A DNA stretch of 16,485 nucleotides from Acidimicrobiaceae bacterium. GTDB taxonomy: Bacteria; Actinomycetota; Acidimicrobiia; Acidimicrobiales; MedAcidi-G1. Both the position numbers and the translations under genes were made by a program. Positions 1-5,662 of the stretch are shown piece by piece (position 1 is the stretch's first letter; every line of letters begins with the position of its first letter). The notes below the pieces were generated by a model that was not told where the DNA came from, ran no database searches, and was given only the letters and a program-made list of their open reading frames with translations. Location: assembly GCA_002727895.1 (NCBI GenBank), contig PBUO01000121.1:1-16485 (forward strand), written 5' to 3'.

Positions 1-290
1 TCGTCCAACGCGTCGACCCGTGCGGTGGCCTTCACTAGGTCGGCCGCGTCGAGGCGGGTGAGGACCAGGTCGTCGTGGACGAGGGAGGTGAAGTCATCCT
101 GGAGGTCCGCGTCGTCCACGTATGCCGTCGGATACAGGCGGGTCAGGTGGGGGTCGTCGTCGTCGGCCACCACGGCATGGAACTGTCCGGCCAGGTGGGC
201 CACCAGGTCCCGTTCGTCGGGTCCGAGGAGGACCGTCGTCCGGTCGCCGTCCCGCCGGAACGCCAGGGCCTTCCGGCGGCGCAGGATCAC
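1..290 (-). CDS. DUF2017-type protein, partial (3' end outside window)
   Basis: Read on the minus strand from a GTG at 290-288, the frame stays open to the left edge (about 96 residues seen). It starts VILRRRKALAFRR and carries an RLYPTAYVDD stretch followed by DDFTSLVHDDL. This resembles the DUF2017 family, small acidic proteins commonly encoded just after clpS in Actinomycetota; their role is not established as far as I know. The GTG overlaps the TGA of clpS (GTGA, bases 287-290), which implies translational coupling and the same transcript as ctaA and clpS. The C-terminal part lies outside the window, so total length and integrity cannot be judged. Family assignment rests on recognition of the sequence and of the clpS neighbourhood. 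Confidence 0.72.
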   Translation of the reverse strand, partial: MILRRRKALAFRRDGDRTTVLLGPDERDLVAHLAGQFHAVVADDDDPHLTRLYPTAYVDDADLQDDFTSLVHDDLVLTRLDAADLVKATARVDALD

Positions 291-607
291 TGGTCCTCCC
301 TTTGCAGCGTCGCCCAAAGGCCGTGCTCGTGGAGGCGGTAGACGTCCATCTCGGCCCTCTCGCGGGTGCCACCTGACACCACGGCCCGGCCCTTGTGGTG
401 GACATCCAGCATCAACCGGTCAGCCTTCTCCTTCGAGTAGCCGAAGAGCTTCTGAAAGACGAACGAGACGTACGACATCAGGTTGATGGGGTCGTTCCAG
501 ACCAGCACGATCCACGGCCGGTCGGTCGTCACGTCCTCGTCGATTCCGAGGTCGACGTCGGGCCGGTCGGTGGTGGGAGCGTCGGTGAGTGTCGGCGTGG
601 AACTCAA
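287..607 (-). CDS. clpS: ATP-dependent Clp protease adaptor ClpS
   Basis: A 106-residue protein of the ClpS family, which binds N-degron substrates (bulky hydrophobic N-terminal residues) and delivers them to the ClpA or ClpC chaperone of the Clp protease in the cytoplasm. The core is clear: VLVWNDPINLMSYV (the NDxxN type substrate-pocket segment), FGYSKEKADRLMLDVHHKG, and ERAEMDVYRLHEHGLWATL at the C terminus. The first 30 or so residues are a variable Asp/Thr-rich extension, as in other ClpS proteins. The chosen start is TTG at 607-605, overlapping the TGA of ctaA (TTGA), with GGAG about 10 bases upstream. A later in-frame GTG (V of DEDVTTDRP) is an alternative that would remove much of the extension. 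The operon position after ctaA and before a DUF2017-type gene suggests cotranscription. Confidence 0.9.
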   Translation of the reverse strand: MSSTPTLTDAPTTDRPDVDLGIDEDVTTDRPWIVLVWNDPINLMSYVSFVFQKLFGYSKEKADRLMLDVHHKGRAVVSGGTRERAEMDVYRLHEHGLWATLQREDQ

Positions 608-1536
608 GACGGAGACACTCCGTCGGGGCCTCGTCCGAGGGCCTCGGCCGGACCACGCCGGTCGACGGCCACCAGCCGGAGTCGGACCACCACCATCCAC
701 AGCGCTGTGGCCCCGGCCACGTGAAAGCCGACGAGGACGACCGGCACGCCGGTGAAGTACTGCGTCCAGCCGATGGCGGCCTGCGCGGCGACCACGCCGA
801 CCAGCCACGCAGCGGCCCGCCGAACCGAGGCCTCGGCGCCATGGCGACGGATGGTCAGCACCAGCGCGGCGACCACCCCGAGGAGGACGACCACACTCGT
901 ACCGTGGACCCGGGCCACCTCCCGGACGGTGAACGGCAGGCGGGGTATGGGATCGTCGTGGCTGCCGGCGTGCGGTCCCGACCCGGTCACCAGGGTGCCG
1001 GTGGCCAGGACGACAACAGCCAGACCCCACAGCGCGCCGGTGAGGCGTCGGACCACGTCGGGGACTTCCACCTTGGGACGGACGTGGTCACTGGCCAGGT
1101 GGTGGAGGACCACGGCGTTCCAAACCAGCACCATCGACAGGGCGAAGTGCCCGAGAACCAGCCACGGGTTCAAGTGGCTGAGTACCACCAGGCCTCCCAA
1201 CACCACCTGGCCGACGACGCCTCCCACCAGGCCCCACGACCAGCGCAGCAGGTCGCGTCGGCGCGGCCAGCGTGCCATCGAGCCGAGCACCGCGGCGACC
1301 ACGGCCAGAGACACCAGCCCGGTCACCAGACGGTTCCCGAACTCGATCCAGCCGTGGAGGTCGGCTTCGGGGACGAACTGGTCCTGTTCGCAGGTCGGCC
1401 AGTCCGAGCAGCCAAGGCCCGAGCCGGTGAGGCGAACAGCAGCGCCCGACACCACGATTCCAGCTAGGAGCCCGAGGGCCACGCCGCAGATCCTGCGGTA
1501 GCCGTCGGGGGTCAGGGGAGGCCGACGATCGGTCAC
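604..1536 (-). CDS. ctaA: heme A synthase (CtaA/COX15)
   Basis: A 310-residue polytopic membrane protein, the usual length for CtaA. It oxidises the C8 methyl of heme O to a formyl group, giving heme A for aa3/caa3 oxidases. About eight membrane helices are visible. Family marks are RLTGSGLGCSDWPTCE with the Cys43/Cys49 pair, HGWIEFGNRLVTG (61-73), LGHFALSM with His130, TGSGPHAG (184-191), His211 in VHGTS and His272 in GFHVAG. Three canonical heme-ligand histidines (130, 211, 272) are present; the position of the ExxH-R motif reads E65-F-G-N68-R69. The start is GTG at 1536, chosen because upstream residues in frame are low-complexity shadow of the opposite gene and because a TACCCT box lies 7 bases before it. 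It is the first gene of ctaA-clpS-DUF2017 and diverges from the SDR gene. Confidence 0.92.
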   Translation of the reverse strand: MTDRRPPLTPDGYRRICGVALGLLAGIVVSGAAVRLTGSGLGCSDWPTCEQDQFVPEADLHGWIEFGNRLVTGLVSLAVVAAVLGSMARWPRRRDLLRWSWGLVGGVVGQVVLGGLVVLSHLNPWLVLGHFALSMVLVWNAVVLHHLASDHVRPKVEVPDVVRRLTGALWGLAVVVLATGTLVTGSGPHAGSHDDPIPRLPFTVREVARVHGTSVVVLLGVVAALVLTIRRHGAEASVRRAAAWLVGVVAAQAAIGWTQYFTGVPVVLVGFHVAGATALWMVVVRLRLVAVDRRGPAEALGRGPDGVSPS

Positions 1537-1543
1537 GGCCGTC

Positions 1544-1549
1544 AGGGTA
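1544..1549 (-). promoter_or_regulatory. candidate -10 box for leaderless ctaA transcript
   Basis: On the minus strand TACCCT is followed by seven bases (GACGGCC) and then the GTG start of ctaA. TANNNT placed 6-7 bases before a start codon is the layout of leaderless genes known from Actinobacteria. No convincing -35 box is visible and there is no good Shine-Dalgarno before the GTG, which fits leaderless translation. Confidence 0.4.
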
Positions 1550-1615
1550 CGGAGTGGCCCGGGTACGTAGGCTCGCCGGTCGTCGAAGGGCTGCCCAGAT
1601 GGGGAGGAAGAACCG

Positions 1616-2458
1616 TTGGAGGTGAAGGGAAGCGTTGCTGTCGTGACCGGCGCTGCCAGTGGGATCGGCGAGGCTCTGGTGGAGCGGTTCGTCGTAGAGG
1701 AGGTGGCCGCGGTGGTGGCTGCCGACCGGGACGCTGCCGGTGTGGAGGCCCTGGTCCAGCGGCTCTCCGGCGGGTCGACGGTGGTGGAGGCCACGACCTG
1801 TGACGTGTCCGACGAGGCAGCGGTCCGGGCGCTCGTCGACGGCACGGTGGAGCGCCACGGGCGGATCGACCTGATGGCCTCGAACGCCGGCTACGTCACC
1901 ATCGGTGGTCTCGAGGCACCGGACGACGAGCTGCACCGCATGTTCGACGTCCACGTCATGGCCCACCTGTACGCCGCCCGGTACGCCATCCCCCACATGG
2001 TGGCGGCCGGTGGTGGCCACCTGCTCAACACCTCGTCGGCGGCCGGCCTCCTGACCCAGATCGGCTCGCTCCACTACTCGGTGACCAAGAACGCAGCGGT
2101 GTCCCTGGCCGAGTGGATCAGCGTCACCTACGGCGACCGGGGCATAGGCGTGTCGGTGCTGTGTCCCCAGGCGGTGGCCACCAACATCGTCACCAACAGC
2201 CCGACGGCCGACCTGATGCCCGGCGACGGCCCGTCGGGAGCCGCCGCAGTCGACGGGGTGCTGACCGCCGCCGAGCTGGCCGACACCGTCGTCGACGCCC
2301 TGGCCGACGGTCGATTCCACGTCCTGCCCCATCCGGACGTGGCCGAGTACGTCCGACGCAAGGGCGAAGACGTGGACCGGTGGCTGGCCGGCATGCGCCG
2401 CTTCCAGCAACGGCTTTACCCGGAAGGACCCACCCCGGCCGACTGGCTCCTAGCCTGA
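1616..2458 (+). CDS. SDR-family NAD(P)-dependent oxidoreductase
   Basis: A 280-residue classical short-chain dehydrogenase/reductase, presumably cytoplasmic; substrate unknown. A Rossmann cofactor motif TGAASGIG lies at 11-18, CDV at 62-64, SNAG at 89-92, the catalytic Ser141 in NTSSAAG, and Tyr154-x3-Lys158 in YSVTK. The active-site Asn of the classical tetrad (Asn110 in FabG numbering) aligns with His113 in FDVHVMAH. The adenine-side acidic residue AADRD (around 36-39) would favour NAD(H), which is inference. The start is TTG at 1616, with GGAGG at 1603-1607 eight bases upstream; GTG at 1622 is possible. The gene sits between divergent ctaA and downstream ctaB, whose start lies 5 bases after its stop. 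Its role in heme A synthesis, if any, is not shown by the sequence; it may simply be a neighbour. Confidence 0.85.
   Translation: MEVKGSVAVVTGAASGIGEALVERFVVEEVAAVVAADRDAAGVEALVQRLSGGSTVVEATTCDVSDEAAVRALVDGTVERHGRIDLMASNAGYVTIGGLEAPDDELHRMFDVHVMAHLYAARYAIPHMVAAGGGHLLNTSSAAGLLTQIGSLHYSVTKNAAVSLAEWISVTYGDRGIGVSVLCPQAVATNIVTNSPTADLMPGDGPSGAAAVDGVLTAAELADTVVDALADGRFHVLPHPDVAEYVRRKGEDVDRWLAGMRRFQQRLYPEGPTPADWLLA
2451..2456 (+). promoter_or_regulatory. candidate -10 box for leaderless ctaB transcript
   Basis: TAGCCT overlaps the last codons and stop of the SDR gene and is followed by seven bases (GACCGTC) and then the GTG start of ctaB. The spacing equals that seen at ctaA. No Shine-Dalgarno precedes this GTG. 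The box would give ctaB its own leaderless transcript in addition to any read-through from the SDR gene. Confidence 0.4.
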
Positions 2459-2463
2459 CCGTC

Positions 2464-3381
2464 GTGCGCCACGACTCCCTCCGGACCGCCGGAGCCCCGA
2501 CGGTCGACGGACCCTTCTCCCGCCGCCAGAAGGTGGCCGGCTACGTGGCGCTCACCAAGCCCCGGATCATCGAGCTCCTGCTCGTGACCACGGTGCCCAC
2601 CATGTTCGTGGCTGAGGGTGGCATGCCGTCGGTGTGGCTGATGGTGGCCACGGTGGTCGGTGGCACGCTGGCTGCTGGTGGCGCCAACGCCGTCAACATG
2701 GTGGTGGACCGCGACATCGACGCCCTGATGGAGCGGACCATGCACCGACCGCTGGTCCGAGGGGTGATGACTCCACGGGCGGCCCTCGTCTTCGCCGTGG
2801 TGATCGAAGTGGTGGCCTTTGTCTGGCTGTTCGCCACCGTCAACCTGCTCAGCGCAGTGCTGGCCGTCTCGGCCACCTTCTTCTACGTATTCGTTTACAC
2901 GTTGTGGCTGAAGCGGACCTCGACGCAGAACATCGTGATCGGGGGGGCAGCCGGGGCCGTGCCCGTCTTGGTGGGGTGGTCGGCGGTAACCGGGACGCTG
3001 GGCTGGGCGCCGGTCGTCCTGTTCCTCGTCATCTTCTTCTGGACGCCGCCGCACTTCTGGGCGTTGGCCATCAAGTACCGCGACGACTACTCCACGGCCG
3101 AGGTGCCGATGCTCCCTTCGGTGACCAGCCTCGGTGAGACGGTCCGGAAGATGGCCCTCTACACGGTGGTGCTGGTCGCCTTGACCCTGGTGTTCTCCCC
3201 GGTGGCCGGGATGGGATGGGTGTACCTGGGCTCCGCGCTGGTCCTAGGGCTCGCCTTCGGCGTGCTGGTGGAGGCTGTCCGCCGGGACCCCGGCGAGCGC
3301 ACCGCCATGCGGCTCTTCTCCTGGTCCATCACCTACGTGACGCTCCTGTTCGCGGCCATGGTCGTGGACGTCCTCGTCTGA
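2464..3381 (+). CDS. ctaB: protoheme IX farnesyltransferase (heme O synthase, CtaB/COX10)
   Basis: A 305-residue membrane prenyltransferase of the UbiA family, normal length for CtaB. It transfers a farnesyl group from farnesyl diphosphate to heme B to form heme O, the substrate of CtaA. Visible marks: LTKPRIIELLLVTTVP (30-45), the first Asp-rich site N78-x3-D82-x3-D86 with RTMHRPLVRG after it, YTLWLKRTSTQNIVIGG (145-161), TPPHFWALAIKYRDDY (194-209) as the second site, and about nine hydrophobic helices. The GTG at 2464 is chosen since it follows the SDR stop by 5 bases, lies 7 bases after a TAGCCT box, and gives a family-typical N terminus. The upstream frame is a shadow of the SDR gene. A 200-base non-coding region with a possible terminator follows. 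Confidence 0.95.
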   Translation: MRHDSLRTAGAPTVDGPFSRRQKVAGYVALTKPRIIELLLVTTVPTMFVAEGGMPSVWLMVATVVGGTLAAGGANAVNMVVDRDIDALMERTMHRPLVRGVMTPRAALVFAVVIEVVAFVWLFATVNLLSAVLAVSATFFYVFVYTLWLKRTSTQNIVIGGAAGAVPVLVGWSAVTGTLGWAPVVLFLVIFFWTPPHFWALAIKYRDDYSTAEVPMLPSVTSLGETVRKMALYTVVLVALTLVFSPVAGMGWVYLGSALVLGLAFGVLVEAVRRDPGERTAMRLFSWSITYVTLLFAAMVVDVLV

Positions 3382-3392
3382 CCCCGTTGGAC

Positions 3393-3414
3393 CCCGTCCG
3401 GGTGGCTCGACGGG
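3393..3414 (+). terminator. possible weak terminator after ctaB
   Basis: CCCGTC (3393-3398) and GACGGG (3409-3414) can form a 6-bp stem with a 10-base loop, followed after six bases by TTTT at 3421-3424. It lies 12 bases after the ctaB stop. The stem is short and the T-run offset, so intrinsic termination is only a possibility. Confidence 0.28.
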
Positions 3415-3459
3415 CCGCGCTTTTCGACGCTCAGGTCAGCCGACGGGCCATGCGCCGAC

Positions 3460-3465
3460 TAGATT
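3460..3465 (+). promoter_or_regulatory. candidate -10 box of the caa3 operon
   Basis: TAGATT is the best -10-like hexamer in the 200-base gap before the oxidase operon; transcription would start near 3472 and leave a leader of about 110 bases. A second box, TAGCCT at 3506-3511, is an alternative. No clear -35 box is seen for either. Confidence 0.3.
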
Positions 3466-3516
3466 GCGCCGAACGTGCGAGCGCCGAAACCACCGTCGAT
3501 CCGCCTAGCCTCGTCT

Positions 3517-3536
3517 GGTCCGAGAGCCCTCGGATC
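3517..3536 (+). other. leader hairpin upstream of the caa3 operon
   Basis: GGTCCGAG (3517-3524), loop AGCC, then CTCGGATC (3529-3536) form an 8-bp stem with one G-U pair and a 4-base loop. It lies inside the arms of the 11-bp inverted repeat, 45 bases before the first start codon. No U-run follows, so it is not a standard terminator. Confidence 0.35.
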
Positions 3537-3581
3537 GCCGGACGAGGGCACTCCACCCGACCGCTGACCTGAGAAGCATCG

Positions 3582-5069
3582 ATGACGACGACCGACAACG
3601 CCGCCGCCTCCGATTCCGCTCCGACTTCCCTGGAGCAGGCCGTCACCACCACGGACCCCGTGGTCCTGGGCCGCGTCTGGGGCTTCGGGGGAATGACCGC
3701 CGTCCTTCTGGGGGCCGTGGCCGGCCTGCTCGTAGGCCTAGAGCGCCTGGACCTGGGCTCGGCCGACGTGTTCGGCAGCGCCGACGAAGTCTTCCAGTTC
3801 TGGTCGGCCCACCGGGTGGCCTTCGTGCTGCTCGGCGTGCTGCCCGCCCTCATGGCCCTGGCCACCACCGTGGTGCCCCGCCAGTGCAGCGGCCCTTTGG
3901 TCTTCCCCCGGGCCGCGGCGATGGCCTGCTGGACCTGGCTGATCGGCGCCGGCATGACCGTCGTCGGCTTCCTCGTCGACGGCGGGCTGGGCACGCCGGG
4001 TGGCGGTGGTCAGCGCGAGGCCACAGCGCTGACCGTGATGGGCCTCCTGCTGGCCATCGGCGGTCTGCTGCTGGCCTCGGTCTGCGTCATGACGACAATC
4101 GTCTCGGGACGGCCTGCCGGGACCGGCCTGCGGGATCTGCCCTACACCGCATGGACCACGCTGGTCGGCGCCACGGTGTGGACGGGGATGCTGGGCGTCC
4201 TGGCCGCCAACGCAGTGCTGGCCTACGTCGACCTGCGGGGTCGGCCGGCCGTCCGGTTCGGCGCCGAGGACGCTATCTGGGAGCAGCTCTCCTGGATGTT
4301 CACCCACCCGGCCATCTACGTGCTGGCTCTGCCCGTTCTGGGCATCGCCCTCGACCTCGTGTCGTCGGTCACCCGGACCGAGCAGTCCAACCGTGACGTG
4401 GTGCTGGTGGCCACAGCGGCGTTCGGCTTCTTGTCGTTCGGTGCCTTTGCCCAGACCTTCTTCGATACGCCGGGCACCCCAATCGCCGAGGAGGCCATCT
4501 CGGTGGTGGCCGCCTTTGCCATAGTCCCGGTCACCCTGGCCATCGTGGGCGGGCTGGCCGACACGCTGCGCCGTGGCGCCGCCAACCTCGGTTCGAAGCC
4601 GCCGGCCGAGGCGGTCTGCTCGCTGCTGGCCGCCCTGTTGGTACTGGCCGCTACGGCGGTTGGCGCCGTGCGGGTCATCGCTCCGCTGGAGCTGCTCGAC
4701 TCCTCGGTCACCGGCGCCCACTTCGCCCTCGTACTGGGGGCGGTCGTCCTCGGCGTCGGCGCCGGGTTCCACCACTGGGGCGAGGAACTGGTCGGTCCGA
4801 AGGGTCGTCGCCCGGGCCTCTTCCTGCTCGGCGGCCTCGCCGTGGCTGGAGGCACGGTGCTGGTCGGGGTGGCCGACCTGGTCAGCGGCCTGCTCGACCA
4901 GGCCGACTTCACCGGCGTCGACCTGGCCACCGCCGGCAACCCCGACTCGGGCGTCGGCGGCCTCAACCTGGTCTCGATGGTCGGCTCGGTGGTCTTACTC
5001 GCCGGGTTGGGCCTGTGGATGCTGACAGGGAGTCTGCACACCGCCGCCAACCGGAAGGGCGCCGCCTGA
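3582..5069 (+). CDS. degenerate heme-copper oxidase subunit I paralogue
   Basis: A 495-residue integral membrane protein with about 12 hydrophobic helices that aligns by eye with the CtaD encoded in the same operon. AHRVAFVLLGVLPALMALAT (76-95) matches the MHGVTMVF helix II, WEQLSWMFTHPAIYVLALP (233-251) matches WQHLFWIFGHPEVYILILP, and AHFALVLG (379-386) with AGFHHW matches AHFHYVIFGG with AGFYFW. Of the six histidine ligands only three positions remain: His77 (heme a), His242 (CuB) and His380 (probably heme a3). The HH pair of helix VII reads Gln291-Thr292 and the second helix X His reads Ala382. The cross-link Tyr246 stays; the HPEVY Glu is Ala244. Neither a full heme pocket nor CuB could form, so catalysis as an oxidase is unlikely. 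It is the first gene of the operon, starting at ATG 3582 after GAGAAG, and overlaps the next start by one base. Specific role unknown. Confidence 0.8.
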   Translation: MTTTDNAAASDSAPTSLEQAVTTTDPVVLGRVWGFGGMTAVLLGAVAGLLVGLERLDLGSADVFGSADEVFQFWSAHRVAFVLLGVLPALMALATTVVPRQCSGPLVFPRAAAMACWTWLIGAGMTVVGFLVDGGLGTPGGGGQREATALTVMGLLLAIGGLLLASVCVMTTIVSGRPAGTGLRDLPYTAWTTLVGATVWTGMLGVLAANAVLAYVDLRGRPAVRFGAEDAIWEQLSWMFTHPAIYVLALPVLGIALDLVSSVTRTEQSNRDVVLVATAAFGFLSFGAFAQTFFDTPGTPIAEEAISVVAAFAIVPVTLAIVGGLADTLRRGAANLGSKPPAEAVCSLLAALLVLAATAVGAVRVIAPLELLDSSVTGAHFALVLGAVVLGVGAGFHHWGEELVGPKGRRPGLFLLGGLAVAGGTVLVGVADLVSGLLDQADFTGVDLATAGNPDSGVGGLNLVSMVGSVVLLAGLGLWMLTGSLHTAANRKGAA

Positions 5070-5647
5070 TGGCCACCACCGTCCCCGCCGCGCCGACCCG
5101 GCCCCGCACCCTCGTGGTGGCGTCGGCCTTCGGCACCGGCAGCGTCGTCATGTACTTCGGCTGCCTGTTCGCCCTCTACTTCTCCATCCGCCACGACGCC
5201 ATGGCGTGGGGCACCCAGTGGTACCCGGAAGGGGCCATCCAGTTGGTGCCCGGCGGCATGAACATGTCCACCATGGCCATGTCGGCCATCACCATGGGCT
5301 GGGCCGTACACGCGGTGATCAACGACGACCGGATCCACGCCATGATCGCCATGGCCCTGACCGCGGTGCTGGGCATCGCCATGGTCAACCAGACGGTCTT
5401 CTACTTCAAGGACATCGGCCTGCCCATCGATGCCAGCGAAGCCGCCACGCTGCTGTTCACCATCGTCGGCTCGCACATGGTGATGGTGGCTGTCGGCGTC
5501 CTCTGGCTGGGGCTCCTGCTGCTACGGGCCCTCGGTGGCCAAGACACCAGCCGGCACCGGGACCTCGTCTCGGCGGCGGCCCTCTACTGGTACGCCTCGG
5601 TGGCCGTTTACTCGGTCATCTGGGTCGGCATCTACATCGCCAAGTAG
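5069..5647 (+). CDS. degenerate cytochrome c oxidase subunit III-like protein
   Basis: A 192-residue membrane protein with about five helices, arranged as in the shorter bacterial subunit III. The helix layout matches CtaE further down the operon: LLFTIVGSHMVMVAVGVLWL (129-148) resembles FFTLTGFHGVHVSLGIVMLM, and LYWYASVAVYSVIWVGIYI (172-190) resembles LYWHFVDVVWIFIFTVIYL. Hallmarks of true subunit III are gone: WHFVD reads WYASV, the second His of HGVH is Met138, and the glutamate of the QVYEF segment has no counterpart in NQTVFYF. ATG at 5069 overlaps the TGA of the preceding gene (TGATG), so the two products are probably made together. The pairing suggests it binds the degenerate subunit I as subunit III binds subunit I; this is inference. 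Confidence 0.68.
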   Translation: MATTVPAAPTRPRTLVVASAFGTGSVVMYFGCLFALYFSIRHDAMAWGTQWYPEGAIQLVPGGMNMSTMAMSAITMGWAVHAVINDDRIHAMIAMALTAVLGIAMVNQTVFYFKDIGLPIDASEAATLLFTIVGSHMVMVAVGVLWLGLLLLRALGGQDTSRHRDLVSAAALYWYASVAVYSVIWVGIYIAK

Positions 5648-5662
5648 GGGCAGGGGATCGAC

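Larger units (their letters stand above)
3430..3573. repeat. 11-bp perfect inverted repeat flanking the oxidase leader
   Basis: CTCAGGTCAGC at 3430-3440 is the exact reverse complement of GCTGACCTGAG at 3563-3573, 122 bases away. The pair brackets the candidate promoter and leader of the caa3 operon, and the downstream arm runs into the purine-rich GAGAAG that would serve as ribosome binding site of the first gene (start 3582). The arms could be two regulator half-sites (core AGGTCA / TGACCT) or a long-range RNA stem. Nothing in the sequence decides which. Confidence 0.45.

Noticed and set aside
1537..1845. An N-terminal extension of ctaA reaching back to 1845 on the minus strand.
   Set aside because: It would lie over the SDR coding sequence, reads as low-complexity Ala/Ser/Thr, and passes over a promoter-like box and the family-typical GTG start.
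2113..2463. An N-terminal extension of ctaB within the SDR gene.
   Set aside because: Arg/Gly/Pro-rich shadow sequence; CtaB proteins start shortly before the first helix, as with the GTG at 2464.
3475..3567. A 30-codon frame (GTG to TGA) in the leader of the oxidase operon.
   Set aside because: It begins 9 bases after TAGATT and ends in the inverted-repeat arm, which is suggestive of a leader peptide, but there is no ribosome binding site and no codon pattern to support translation.
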